This document shows positions 46,872-56,097 of a stretch of 64,000 nucleotides of DNA, one piece after another; position 1 is the stretch's first letter; the number at the start of each line of letters is the position of its first letter. The notes under the pieces were generated by a model. It was given only the letters and a program-made list of their open reading frames with translations. It was not told where the DNA came from and made no database searches. The translations under genes and the position numbers were made by a program. The stretch comes from Natrinema amylolyticum (GTDB lineage: Archaea; Halobacteriota; Halobacteria; Halobacteriales; Natrialbaceae). The stretch is taken from positions 1,550,001 through 1,614,000 of the forward strand of contig NZ_JAIWPJ010000001.1 of the NCBI RefSeq assembly GCF_020515625.1. The letters run 5' to 3'.

Positions 46872-48533
46872 ATGGCAGCCGTTGCGCTCTCCATCACCAG
46901 AACAGAGGTCCGGCGAACGGTTCGTGCGGTCGCCGGCGATCGAACGAAACTGCTCATGATGGCGGTGGTCGCGCTGTTCGCGCTCGGTCCGGTCACGGCC
47001 GTCGGACTGCTGATCGTTCCGGAACTCGGCGAGGAGGCCGCCGCCGGATCGCTCTCCGCGGCCGACGCCGCGACGGTGATCGAGTTCGTCACCGGCGGCA
47101 CGGCGGTCCTGTGGCTGTTTCTGGTCCTCATGGCGATCATGCGAACGGTCACGGCCGTCGCCAAGGTCGATAAACCGGCGTTTCTCCTGCTCTCGACTAC
47201 GGTTCGGAACTCCGTCATCGGGGTCGTCGCCGCGGAAATCGCGCTCTTCGCGATTTGGCTGGTACCGCCGACGGTCCTCTTCGCGGCCGCGTTCGCCTCC
47301 GGTTCGGGAACGGTGCTTCCGGTACTCGTCGCGCCGCTGCTGATCGCCCTGCTCCTGTGTACCGCCGTCCCCGTCGGGTTCACCGTCGGCGTCTGGATCC
47401 GACATCTGATCACCGTCTACGAGCCGGTTGCCCGGTATCGAACGCTGCTGTTCGCCGCGTTCTGGGTCGTCTACTTCGGCGCAATTGCGACTGGCGGGCT
47501 CAACACGGTCATGGGAACGCTGTTCTCCGCGTTACAGGCCAGCCCGCTCGGATGGCCGGGCCACCTGCTGGTAGCCGGAATCCCAGGTGTCGATCCGTCC
47601 GCGACCGGAATCGCGGCCGCGATCGGGGGCTCGCTCCTCGTCGCTGGCCTCGCGATCGCGGTCGCGATTCCCTCCGCAGAGCGCCACTGGTTCGCCGACC
47701 CGGCCCGGACTCAGGACGAGGAAGTCGACGAGACGACGTCGTCAGATCGGCTCGCTGGCCTCCTCTCCGGGACGCTCTCGCGGCCGGTCCGAACGGTGAC
47801 GGTGACAGCGATCCGCCGAACGAAACGCGCCCCCATTCGATTGGTGTACGTCGGCTACCCGCTGCTGGGTGCGCTCGGGTTCGTCCGACAGATCGTCGAA
47901 CTGGGGACGATACCACCGTTCATGGCCGTCCTCTTCTCCCTGTACATCGTCTGGGCGGCCGGCGCGCTGTTCACGCTGAACCCGCTCGGCGATCTCGGAC
48001 CGGCGCTGCCCGCCGTCGTCACGTCGACGCTCACCGGGAAACAGGCGATTCGGGGACGAATCATCGCCGGTGCGCTCGTCGCCGTCCCTGCGGCGCTGTG
48101 TCTCTCGCTCGCGATGGGGCTCGTCAGCCCGCTCTCGCTCGAGCGGACCGCCGCCCTGGTCGCCGGAACCGTCGTTGGCACGGTCGCCACGCCGGCGCTG
48201 GCGACCGGGATCGGTTCGGCGTTTCCCCGCTTCGGTAGCGTCAACGTCACCAACAACCGCGAGGCCGTGATGCCGAGCAAGACCGCGTTCGTCGTCTACA
48301 CGCTCGCGATCGCGCTCCCAGCGGTCGCCGCCGTCGTGTTGTACCTCGAGGCACCGGAACTGATCGCCGACCTGATCGCGTCGACCGCGACCGTCACGCC
48401 GCTTCCCGACCTCTCGATCTCCGCTCAAGCGATCACCGTCGGCGCGTGGATCGTCCTGATCGTCGGCCTGATCGCCCCACCGGTCTCCTATCGCTATGCG
48501 GTCGAGCGGTTCGACTGGTACGATTTCGAGTGA
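46872..48533 (+). CDS. ABC-2 type membrane subunit (exporter permease-like), 553 residues
   Basis: A polytopic protein with about 12 hydrophobic segments (for example LMMAVVALFALGPVTAVGLL, VVAAEIALFAIWLVPPTVLF, LIALLLCTAVPVGFTVGVWI and VYTLAIALPAVAAVVLYLEA). The two halves, each starting with a hydrophobic cluster, are separated by a hydrophilic stretch near residues 270-300. This matches large ABC-2/NatB-like membrane partners. The clear Shine-Dalgarno sequence at 46859 supports the start. It is divergent from the ATPase gene at 45924, so the two subunits are probably controlled by a shared promoter region. Cargo unknown; multidrug, lipid or ion export are possibilities. Confidence 0.75.
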   Translation: MAAVALSITRTEVRRTVRAVAGDRTKLLMMAVVALFALGPVTAVGLLIVPELGEEAAAGSLSAADAATVIEFVTGGTAVLWLFLVLMAIMRTVTAVAKVDKPAFLLLSTTVRNSVIGVVAAEIALFAIWLVPPTVLFAAAFASGSGTVLPVLVAPLLIALLLCTAVPVGFTVGVWIRHLITVYEPVARYRTLLFAAFWVVYFGAIATGGLNTVMGTLFSALQASPLGWPGHLLVAGIPGVDPSATGIAAAIGGSLLVAGLAIAVAIPSAERHWFADPARTQDEEVDETTSSDRLAGLLSGTLSRPVRTVTVTAIRRTKRAPIRLVYVGYPLLGALGFVRQIVELGTIPPFMAVLFSLYIVWAAGALFTLNPLGDLGPALPAVVTSTLTGKQAIRGRIIAGALVAVPAALCLSLAMGLVSPLSLERTAALVAGTVVGTVATPALATGIGSAFPRFGSVNVTNNREAVMPSKTAFVVYTLAIALPAVAAVVLYLEAPELIADLIASTATVTPLPDLSISAQAITVGAWIVLIVGLIAPPVSYRYAVERFDWYDFE

Positions 48534-48704
48534 GTCGATCGCAGTTCGCTGCTGCAGCGAGGACGTGCCGTGCGAGGCGAGACGTCGAACCGCGTCACCC
48601 GCGGGCGTGCTGATCCGGACACGGGAATTTCCGCCCCGAACGGCGCGAGGAACGTGTCAGTATCGATGCAGAGACGCTACACTGTTCGAGGCCGTTTACG
48701 GAGC

Positions 48705-49505
48705 ATGGAACTGAATCACGTGCGAAGAGGGACGGGCGAGCCGTTACTCCTCGTCCACGGACTGGGCGGAAGCTGGCGGACGTGGCAGCCAGTGCTCGAG
48801 TCGCTGGCCGCCGAGCGCGAGGTGATCGCCGTGGACCTTCCCGGCCACGGTGAAACGCCGCCGCTGCCCGGCGAGTCGTCCGTCGATACGCTCGCCGACG
48901 CCGTCGGTTCGTTTCTGACGGCCCGCGACCTCGAGGGCGTCGACGTGGTCGGGAACTCGATGGGCGGACGGCTCGTGCTCGAACTGGCGCGCCGGGGCGA
49001 GGTCGGCGCGACCGTCGCCCTCGATCCCGGCGGGTTCTGGGCGGGCTGGGAGCGGTACTTCTTCTACGCGACCCTCGCCCCGTCGATCCGTCTCGTTCGC
49101 CTGCTCCAGCCCGTGATGGGGCGGCTCATGGACAGCGCCGCGGGTCGCACACTGTTGCTGGCCCAGCTCTCGGCACGCCCCTGGGAGTTGCCCGCCGACG
49201 TCGCACTCGAGGAGATGCGGACCTTCGCGGACTCGCCGTCCTTCGACGAACTCCTTCGTCGATTAGCGTTCGGACCCGGTCAGGAGGGGACGGACTCCAC
49301 CCCGGGACCGGTCGTGATCGGCTGGGGCCGGAAGGACCGGGTCACCCTCCCGCGGCAGGCGAAACGCGCGCTGAAGCGGTTTCCCGACGCGCAACTGTAC
49401 TGGTTCGAGGGGAGCGGCCACTATCCCCACTGGGACGCCCCGGAAGAGGCGACGCAGTTGATCCTCGCGTGTACCGGAGAGACGGCGGTAACGGCCCGGG
49501 AGTAG
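48705..49505 (+). CDS. Alpha/beta-hydrolase-fold enzyme
   Basis: A 266-residue serine hydrolase. The oxyanion region HGLGGSWRTWQ, nucleophile elbow GNSMGGRLVLELA (Ser in GxSxG), a late acidic residue in WGRKDRVTLPRQA and catalytic His in GSGHYPHWD give a full triad. A cap insertion lies around residues 105-180. The frame is open from 48570, but family length and the N-terminus MELNHVRRGTG favour the ATG at 48705. No signal peptide is seen. It may hydrolyse esters, lactones or act as a haloalkane/peroxidase-like enzyme; neighbours give no clue. Confidence 0.8.
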   Translation: MELNHVRRGTGEPLLLVHGLGGSWRTWQPVLESLAAEREVIAVDLPGHGETPPLPGESSVDTLADAVGSFLTARDLEGVDVVGNSMGGRLVLELARRGEVGATVALDPGGFWAGWERYFFYATLAPSIRLVRLLQPVMGRLMDSAAGRTLLLAQLSARPWELPADVALEEMRTFADSPSFDELLRRLAFGPGQEGTDSTPGPVVIGWGRKDRVTLPRQAKRALKRFPDAQLYWFEGSGHYPHWDAPEEATQLILACTGETAVTARE

Positions 49506-49610
49506 GGACCGACGCGTGCGAGCGCTTCCGACTCGTACGCCGTGCCCGCTCGAGTCGAGGGGGCCGTCGACCCGACCCTTTATTCGATCGGCGGCGAAAT
49601 CCGACGATCG

Positions 49611-50189
49611 ATGCCACGACTGTGGCGGCTGACGCGCAACCGGTACGGCCGCGCCGCCTACGACGCGCTCGCACGGGTAGGGATCACGGCGACGGTGATG
49701 GACGAGTACGTCGCGACGCTCACCGAAGATCAGTTCGACGCGCCCGCGTCGAACGGCGAGCGATCGTACGCGATCGACGTCTGCGAACCGGCGCGGGTCG
49801 CGTCGCTCGACGCGCCGGTGGACGAACTCGAGCCCGACGAACGGATCGTCGCCGCGCTCGAGGACGGGCGAGCGCGAGGGTATCTCTTTCTCTCGGTGGA
49901 TACCGCCCACGAGATCGGCCCCCTCGAGCGGACGCTCGCGTTCGACGGCGCTTACGTCAGACGCGTCTTCGTCGATCCGGCGCACCGAAACCGCGGTATC
50001 GCGACGGCAATGGTCGCCGAGGCCTGTCGACGGGCGCGCGAACGTGGCGCGCGGCGGGCCACTGCACTCGTCGCCGTCGATAACGCACCGTCGCGCGCGT
50101 TGTTCGAACGCCACGGCTTCGAACCGCGCCGCCGTCGGCGCTACGTCAGGGTCGGTCCGTTCTCCCATCGGGCGACTCGAGCGGTCTGA
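49611..50189 (+). CDS. GNAT-family N-acetyltransferase
   Basis: A 192-residue protein. After a ~90-residue N-terminal part, the GNAT core has VRRVFVDPAHRNRGIATAMVAEACRRAR, where HRNRGIATAM is the acetyl-CoA motif A (R-x-x-G-x-A/G), then ATALVAVDNAPSRALFERHGFEP (motif B). Acceptors of GNAT enzymes range from proteins to small amines, so substrate is unknown. The ATG at 49611 is preferred to one at 49542 because a TATA-like CTTTATTCG lies about 27-35 bases upstream. It lies 105 bases after the hydrolase gene. Confidence 0.8.
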   Translation: MPRLWRLTRNRYGRAAYDALARVGITATVMDEYVATLTEDQFDAPASNGERSYAIDVCEPARVASLDAPVDELEPDERIVAALEDGRARGYLFLSVDTAHEIGPLERTLAFDGAYVRRVFVDPAHRNRGIATAMVAEACRRARERGARRATALVAVDNAPSRALFERHGFEPRRRRRYVRVGPFSHRATRAV

Positions 50190-50349
50190 TCCCGATCTCG
50201 ATCGATCCCGCTCGCCGCGTATCCGCCATCGAGACGATCGGATCGCTCTCGAGCGCTACGTATCTCTCCACACCTATATAGAATAATAGTAAGTAAATAG
50301 TTGTCAGAGCAGATTTATACCGGTTCCCGTGGTGTCTCCACTCGAGCGG

Positions 50350-51048
50350 ATGGCCAGTGAACTGCGAGAGGCGATACGAGGGGTCTGGAATCGGCTCGAT
50401 CTCGCCGATCGGCGAGTCGGCAACGCGGCGGATCGAACGAACGTGTTCGGACGGCTCACGGGGGCCGATTACATCAGCCTCGGCGCCCTGTTCGTCGGGT
50501 GGGCCAGCGCGCTCCTGTTCGCTCGCGGGGAGCCGAACTGGGCACTGCTGGTCATGTTCGGTGCCTTCCTCCTGGACAAGGCCGACGGCTGGTACGCCCG
50601 CCGCACGGGCACGTCGTCGCCGTTCGGTCGGCAGGTGGACTCCTTCATCGACATCTTCGCGTATCTGGTTCCGGCGGTCCTCCTCTATCACTTCGTCCTC
50701 GCGCCGAGCGTGTATGCGAGCCTCGTCGTCGGGTTCCTCGTCCTCGCGTTCGGGGGACTCAGGCTGGTCCGGCACAACAACGAAGGGTTCGGCACCGACG
50801 GCGGCGAGAGCTTCTATCACGGGACCACCGTCGTCCACACGAACCTCGTCGTGGTCGCGAACTACTTCCTCCTCGTCTTCGTCGGGGGCTGGAACGGCTG
50901 GCTGGCGGGGCTCGTCGTCGGTGCCGTCTGCCCGCTGATGGTCTCGGACTACAAGGCCTACAAGACCGATACCTCCCACGCGCTGGCCGGCCTCGCCGCG
51001 GTCGCTGCCGCTGGACTGGCGATCGGCCTCGAGTTCGGCCACCTATGA
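50350..51048 (+). CDS. CDP-alcohol phosphatidyltransferase family enzyme
   Basis: A 232-residue integral membrane enzyme of phospholipid head-group transfer. The catalytic motif D-x2-D-G-x2-A-R-x8-G-x3-D-x3-D is perfect: Asp76, Asp79, Gly80, Ala83, Arg84, Gly93, Asp97 and Asp101. Six hydrophobic helices are visible. The ATG at 50350 is taken because a TATA-like TTTATA (50314-50319) is about 33 bases before it; a GTG at 50329 is an alternative. The stop and the next gene's start overlap (ATGA), so the PHP gene is co-translated. In archaea these enzymes use CDP-archaeol with serine, glycerol phosphate or inositol phosphate; the substrate is not determined. Confidence 0.85.
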   Translation: MASELREAIRGVWNRLDLADRRVGNAADRTNVFGRLTGADYISLGALFVGWASALLFARGEPNWALLVMFGAFLLDKADGWYARRTGTSSPFGRQVDSFIDIFAYLVPAVLLYHFVLAPSVYASLVVGFLVLAFGGLRLVRHNNEGFGTDGGESFYHGTTVVHTNLVVVANYFLLVFVGGWNGWLAGLVVGAVCPLMVSDYKAYKTDTSHALAGLAAVAAAGLAIGLEFGHL

Positions 51049-51752
51049 CGAGCCACGCGATCGGCGCGGCCGACGGAGCAGCGCGGACGCTGCGTATCGA
51101 TCCCCACGTCCACACCAGCGCGTCCTACGACGGAACGACGACGCCGGCGGAACTGGTCCGGGCGGCGCGGACCGTCGGCCTCGACGGCGTCGTCGTCACC
51201 GATCACGACACGGTCGACGGGGCGACTCGGGTCGCGGACCTGGCGGCCGACGACCTCACCGTCATCGTCGGCTGCGAGGTTTCGACCGCCGACGGCCACC
51301 TGCTCGCGATGGGCGTCGACGCCGCGCCCGAACCCGACCGCTCGCTCGAGGAGACGGCGCGGGCGGTCCGCGCCGCGGGCGGCGTCGCGGTCGTCCCCCA
51401 CCCGTTTCAACGATCGCGACACGGCGCTCGGGGGGCCGCGATCGACGGCGTCGACGGCATCGAAGTCTACAACGCCCACGCGGTCACGAACGTCCGGAAC
51501 CGCCAGGCCGACCGGTTCGCGACGCGCCACGAGTATCCGCGATTCGGGGGGAGCGACGCCCACCGTCCCGGGAACGTCGGCCGCGCCGCCACGGCGGTTC
51601 GACTGCCCGCGGACGCTCCCCCGACGCCGACGGCGATCCTCGAGGCGATGCGCGCCGGCCGGACCGCCGCCGTCGGCGAGCGAACGACGACGTGGCAGTA
51701 CCTGCGCAAGGTGGTCACGAACGCGAGGCGAAAGACGCCCTCGCTGCGCTGA
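51045..51752 (+). CDS. PHP-domain metal-dependent phosphoesterase
   Basis: A 235-residue PHP-superfamily protein. Metal-binding motifs in order: DPHVHTSASYDG (HxH), VVTDHDTVDG (DHD), GCEVSTADGH (E), VVPHPFQRS (H) and GGSDAHRPGN (DxH). All the usual metal ligands appear intact, so it should be an active phosphoesterase, probably on small phosphorylated molecules. It overlaps the CDP-alcohol phosphatidyltransferase gene by 4 bases (ATGA). Their coupling suggests a shared pathway, perhaps dephosphorylation of a phospholipid-head-group precursor, but this is an inference. Confidence 0.85.
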   Translation: MTSHAIGAADGAARTLRIDPHVHTSASYDGTTTPAELVRAARTVGLDGVVVTDHDTVDGATRVADLAADDLTVIVGCEVSTADGHLLAMGVDAAPEPDRSLEETARAVRAAGGVAVVPHPFQRSRHGARGAAIDGVDGIEVYNAHAVTNVRNRQADRFATRHEYPRFGGSDAHRPGNVGRAATAVRLPADAPPTPTAILEAMRAGRTAAVGERTTTWQYLRKVVTNARRKTPSLR

Positions 51753-51781
51753 GTTCGACTCCCCGTTCCCGCTCGAGTTCG

Positions 51782-51835
51782 ATGGCGGGGAGTGGGTCCA
51801 TGGCCGGGAGTGGGTCGATGGCGAGAAGCGGTTCG
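51782..51835. repeat. 18-bp tandem repeat, three units
   Basis: Units 51782-51799, 51800-51817 and 51818-51835; consensus ATGGCGGGGAGTGGGTC(C/G), with the last unit more diverged. In one frame each unit reads as Met-Ala-(Gly/Arg)-Ser-Gly-Ser, but the context looks intergenic. Confidence 0.6.
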
Positions 51836-51940
51836 TGTCGAGTAGCCGTAGGGAGCGACTGTCTCTCGAGCGTGCGCGTCCCTGGAGGCGAAGCCTCATT
51901 GCTTATCAGTACCGAGGGCTATGTAGCGACCAGTATCGCT

Positions 51941-52597
51941 ATGATGGCGCTCACGCACGGGTTCGTGGCCCTCGCCGCCGCGGTCGTCGTCCTCCCGGTC
52001 CTCGGCGACCACGTCGGGACGCCGCTCCTGCTGGCGGCGTTCGTCGGCGGACTCGCGCCGGACGCCGACCTGCTGGCGAGCCATCGGAAGTCGCTGCACT
52101 ATCCGGTCGGCTTTTCGGTCCTCTTTTTCGTTTTGCTCGGCGCGGTCCACCTGACGGCGTCGGCTCCGCTAGTGGTCCTGACGGTGGGGGTCGGGGCCGC
52201 CGCCCTCCACGCCGTCTCGGACGTGTTCGGCGGCAGCGCGGAGCGGGAGCCCTGGAATCCGGTGACCGAAAACGGCGTCTACAACCACGTCCTCGGCCGG
52301 TGGCACCGGCCGCGGCGGTACGTCCGGTACTCGGGCGCGCCGGAGGACTTTCTGGTCTGTCTCGGGTTCGCGGCCGTCGCGATCTCGTCAGGGAGTACGT
52401 CAGCGGCGGCCGACACCGTCCTAATCTCGCTGGTCGCGTTCGCGGGCGTGTACTCGCTGTGTCGAAAGCGGCTCGCGGCGATCGGCGCCGGAATCGGGGG
52501 CCTCGTCCCGGCGAGTCTACGCGCGATCCTCCCGGCGGTCCGCGTCAGAGAGACGGAAACCGACGGGACGACGATCGATATCAGGTTCGGCCGCTGA
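51941..52597 (+). CDS. Membrane-bound YdjM-like metal-dependent hydrolase family protein
   Basis: A 218-residue polytopic protein, starting MMALTHGFVAL (MALTH at 51944 is equally possible). The family hallmarks are an early His in THG, GLAPDADLLASHRKSLHYPVGF with DxD and HxxxxH-type residues, and GAAALHAVSDVFGG. Hydrophobic segments flank these polar clusters, as in YdjM/DUF457 membrane hydrolases. The frame extends upstream over the tandem repeats, but I exclude that. Function is unknown in detail; some members are damage-inducible membrane proteins. It is on the plus strand after the PHP gene with a 188-base gap. Confidence 0.65.
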   Translation: MMALTHGFVALAAAVVVLPVLGDHVGTPLLLAAFVGGLAPDADLLASHRKSLHYPVGFSVLFFVLLGAVHLTASAPLVVLTVGVGAAALHAVSDVFGGSAEREPWNPVTENGVYNHVLGRWHRPRRYVRYSGAPEDFLVCLGFAAVAISSGSTSAAADTVLISLVAFAGVYSLCRKRLAAIGAGIGGLVPASLRAILPAVRVRETETDGTTIDIRFGR

Positions 52598-52641
52598 GTG
52601 TCCGGCGACGCGATCGAGAACGACACTGCGAGCGGCACGGA

Positions 52642-52755
52642 TCAATCGAACAGTTCACTGTTCAGTCTCTCGTCGCCGTCCCAGTACCAGCGGAGATACG
52701 AGTATCCCACACCGAACAAGACGCACACTGTCACGATCATCGCTATCGCTCCCAT
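52642..52755 (-). CDS. Very small predicted membrane protein (37 aa)
   Basis: A 37-codon frame: one hydrophobic helix (IAMIVTVCVLFGVGYSYL, residues 4-21) followed by RWYWDGDERLNSELFD. A membrane anchor plus a short acidic aromatic tail is typical of haloarchaeal small membrane proteins. No larger gene competes for this stretch. I saw no strong promoter, so it is tentative. Confidence 0.4.
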   Translation of the reverse strand: MGAIAMIVTVCVLFGVGYSYLRWYWDGDERLNSELFD

Positions 52756-52920
52756 ACGCCAGTTGTTACCTTCGGACAGAAGTGATTTCTGGACGTCACC
52801 GGTGAATACCGACTGAATCAGCTACTCCGCTTGGATAGAAACCGCGTGGGCCGGTCTACGACACCTCGAGACCAGTGAAACCGGCGTCGGCGAACCGATC
52901 CGGACGACTCGAGCGCGGTC

Positions 52921-55900
52921 TTACTCCGCCGCGCCCCAGTCGCCGGTGTGCTTCGGACGGTCCGTCACCGACGCGACCTCGAGGTCGCCGTCGAAGCTAT
53001 CGAGCGCTTCGACGTAGGCCTCGGCGCTGGCCGCCGTCGACAGGTAGGGGATCTCCTCTTCGACGGCCATCTCCAGCGAATCGCGGTCGCGGCTGACGAT
53101 GAAGTCGACTTTCCCCTCGCGGATCGCCTGCGGGACGTCGTCGAACTCGGTCACGTCGAAGTGATTCTCGAAGCCGTCGACGTCGAGGTCGACCACGGCG
53201 GTCCCCTCGCTGACGGCGTTGCCGGCGGCCTGCTGGGCCTTCCAGTAGGCCGTCCCGGGGTCGCTGGCCGTCCCCATGACCTCGCCGGTGGACTTCATCT
53301 CCGGGCCGAGACGCGGGTCCGAACCCGGCAGGCGGTCGAAGGGCAGAACGACCTCCTTGACCGAGGTGTGGTTGGGGATCTGCTCGTCGACCTCGAGACT
53401 CTCGAGGGTCTCGCCGGCCATGACCTGCGCGGCGAGTTTGGCGATCGGCACGCCGGTCGCCTTCGAGACGAACGGGACGGTACGCGAGGAGCGCGGGTTG
53501 GCCTCTAAGACGTACACCTCGCCATCGCGGACGGCGAGTTGGACGTTCAGCAGCCCCTTCGTTTTGAGCGCCTCGGCGATGTCCTCGGTGACCTCGCGGA
53601 CGCGCTCGAGCGTGTCCTCGTCGAGCGAGCGCGGCGGGATCATACACGCGGAGTCGCCCGAGTGGACGCCCGCCGTTTCGACGTGTTCCATGATGCCGCC
53701 GATGATGACGTTGCGGCCGTCGGAGACCGCGTCGACGTCGAGTTCGATCGCGTCCTCGAGGAAATCGTCCACGAGAATCGGTTTGTCCGGCGCGACGCGG
53801 ACGGCCTCCTCGATGTAGGTCTGCAGTTCCTCGTCGTTGTAGACGACGTCCATCGCGCGGCCGCCCAGCACGTAGGAGGGGCGGACGAGGACGGGGTAGC
53901 CGATGTCGTGGGCCAGCTCGAGGGCTTCCTCCTCGGAGAAGGCGGTCCCGCCGTCGGGCTGGGCGATGCCCAGTTCGTCCATCAGGGCGTTGAAGCGGTC
54001 GCGGTCCTCCGCGAGGTCCATCGCTTCGACGGAGGTACCCATGACCTCGCAGTCCAGGCCGCGGCGCGCGAGTTCGTCCTCGAGCGGTTCGCCGATGTTG
54101 ACGGAGGTCTGGCCACCGAACTGGACCATCACGCCGTCAGCACCGGTCGCCTCGGCGACGTCCGCGACCTCCTCGGCCGTGATGGGCTCGAAGAAGAGGC
54201 CGTCGGAGGTGTCGTAGTCCGTCGAGACGGTCTCGGGGTTGTTGTTCACGACGTAGGCGTCGATGCCGAGGTCGCGCAGCGCGCGGACCGCGTGGACCGA
54301 ACAGTAGTCGAACTCGACGCCCTGTCCGATGCGGATCGGGCCGCCGCCGACGACGATCACGCTCTCGATGTCGCGGTCGACCTCGAGCTCACCGGCCGCG
54401 GCGTCGCCGAGTAGCGGGCCGGACTCGAACTCCGACTTGCGCGCGGAGTAGTAGTACGGCGTCTCGGCCTCGAACTCGCCCGCGCAGGTGTCGACCTGCT
54501 TGTAGGTGCGGCCGGGGACTTCCGTCTCGACGGTCTCGACGTCCGCGCCCGCGGTCGTGGCGATGCTGGCGTTGGTGTGGCCGGCGATCGCGGCCTCGGT
54601 GAAGTCGCCTTCCTGAGCGGCGAGCGTCGAGTCTGCGATGCGTTTGAAGCGCTCGGTGTACCACTCGAAGATGCCGGTCAGCTCCTGGACCTCGTCGACG
54701 GTGTAGCCGCGCTCGAAGGCCTCGAACATCGCGTAGGGACGATCCGGCGACGGGCGCTCGAGGTAGTGCTCCTCGAGTTCCTCGTCCGAGATTTCGGCCC
54801 AGTCGACGTCGGGCTCGTACTCCGAGGAGCGAAGCGCCTTGAGCAGGGACTCCTCGAAGGTGCGGCCGATTGCCATCGCCTCGCCGGTCGACTTCATAGC
54901 CGTCGTCAGCTCGAAGTCGACGTCGTCGAACTTGTCTTTGGGCCAGCGGGGTACCTTCGTGACCACGTAGTCGATCGCGGGTTCGAAGGCGGCGGTGGTC
55001 TCGCCCGTGATCTCGTTGGTGATCTCGTGGAGTCGCTTGCCGAGCGCGACCTTCGCGGTCACGCGGGCGATCGGGTAGCCGGTCGCCTTGGAGGCCAGCG
55101 CGGAGGAGCGGGAGACGCGCGGGTTGACCTCGACGACGCGGTACTCGCCGCCGGGGGTGCCGTCGTCGTGCCACGCGAACTGGATGTTACAGCCGCCCTG
55201 AATGCCAAGTTCGCGGATGACGTCGAGCGCGGCGGTGCGCATCTCCTGGTGACCCTCGTCGGGGACGATCTGGGAGGGCGTGACGACCGTCGACTCGCCC
55301 GTGTGGATCCCCATCGGGTCGATGTTCTCCATGTTACAGATGATGATACAGGAGTCGTCGGCGTCGCGCATGACTTCGTACTCGTACTCGACCCAGCCGG
55401 CGATCGACTCGGTGATGAGTACCTCGCTGTTACGAGAGAGGCGCAGTCCCTTGCGGACGCGGCGCAGCAGTTCGTCGAAGTCGTGGACGACGCCCGAACC
55501 GGAGCCGCCCAGCGTGTAGGTCGTGCGGGCGATCACGGGCAGGCCGCCGACTTCGTCGACAGCCGCCTGAACGCGATCGCGCAGGCCCTCCTCGGTCATC
55601 TCCGAGACCTCCTCGCCCTCGTCGAGCGAGATGGTGGTGGAGGCGGGAACCGGCTGGCCGATCTTCTCCATGCGCTGACGGAAGAGGTCGCGGTCCTCCG
55701 TCGCGTAGATCGTGTCCAGGGGCGTCCCCATGATCTCGACGTCGTACTCCTCGAGAACGCCTTCCTCGGCGAGTTCGGCGGTGACGTTCAGCCCGGTCTG
55801 GCCGCCCAGGCCGGCGATAACGCCGTCGGGGTTCTCCTTGCGGATGATCTCGGCGATGGCGTCGGTCGTGATCGGCTCGATGTAGACCTCGTCGGCCATC

Positions 55901-56097
55901 TCCGGGTCCGTCATGATCGTCGCCGGGTTCGAGTTCACGAGGACGACGCGAGCGCCTTCCTCCTGAAGCGCGCGACAGGCCTGTGCGCCCGAATAGTCGA
56001 ATTCGGCGGCCTGTCCGATCTGGATCGGGCCGCTCCCGATCAACAGGATCGTGCGCCCGTCGCCCGTCTCGGCGTCTGTGGCGGTGTCCGTACTCAT
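52921..56097 (-). CDS. carB: Carbamoyl-phosphate synthase large subunit
   Basis: A 1058-residue enzyme that makes carbamoyl phosphate from ammonia, bicarbonate and ATP for arginine and pyrimidine synthesis. It has two homologous ATP-grasp halves: ILLIGSGPIQIGQAAEFDYSGAQAC (about 15-40), with NVTAELAEEGVLEEYDVEIMGT, and the second half from about residue 575, VVGGGPIRIGQGVEFDYCSVHAVRA. EVNPRVSRSSALASKATGYP and EANPRSSRTVPFVSKATGVP are the ATP-grasp signatures of the two halves. A C-terminal MGS-like allosteric domain follows (about 930-1058). carA is not visible nearby. Length is normal. Confidence 0.97.
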   Translation of the reverse strand: MSTDTATDAETGDGRTILLIGSGPIQIGQAAEFDYSGAQACRALQEEGARVVLVNSNPATIMTDPEMADEVYIEPITTDAIAEIIRKENPDGVIAGLGGQTGLNVTAELAEEGVLEEYDVEIMGTPLDTIYATEDRDLFRQRMEKIGQPVPASTTISLDEGEEVSEMTEEGLRDRVQAAVDEVGGLPVIARTTYTLGGSGSGVVHDFDELLRRVRKGLRLSRNSEVLITESIAGWVEYEYEVMRDADDSCIIICNMENIDPMGIHTGESTVVTPSQIVPDEGHQEMRTAALDVIRELGIQGGCNIQFAWHDDGTPGGEYRVVEVNPRVSRSSALASKATGYPIARVTAKVALGKRLHEITNEITGETTAAFEPAIDYVVTKVPRWPKDKFDDVDFELTTAMKSTGEAMAIGRTFEESLLKALRSSEYEPDVDWAEISDEELEEHYLERPSPDRPYAMFEAFERGYTVDEVQELTGIFEWYTERFKRIADSTLAAQEGDFTEAAIAGHTNASIATTAGADVETVETEVPGRTYKQVDTCAGEFEAETPYYYSARKSEFESGPLLGDAAAGELEVDRDIESVIVVGGGPIRIGQGVEFDYCSVHAVRALRDLGIDAYVVNNNPETVSTDYDTSDGLFFEPITAEEVADVAEATGADGVMVQFGGQTSVNIGEPLEDELARRGLDCEVMGTSVEAMDLAEDRDRFNALMDELGIAQPDGGTAFSEEEALELAHDIGYPVLVRPSYVLGGRAMDVVYNDEELQTYIEEAVRVAPDKPILVDDFLEDAIELDVDAVSDGRNVIIGGIMEHVETAGVHSGDSACMIPPRSLDEDTLERVREVTEDIAEALKTKGLLNVQLAVRDGEVYVLEANPRSSRTVPFVSKATGVPIAKLAAQVMAGETLESLEVDEQIPNHTSVKEVVLPFDRLPGSDPRLGPEMKSTGEVMGTASDPGTAYWKAQQAAGNAVSEGTAVVDLDVDGFENHFDVTEFDDVPQAIREGKVDFIVSRDRDSLEMAVEEEIPYLSTAASAEAYVEALDSFDGDLEVASVTDRPKHTGDWGAAE

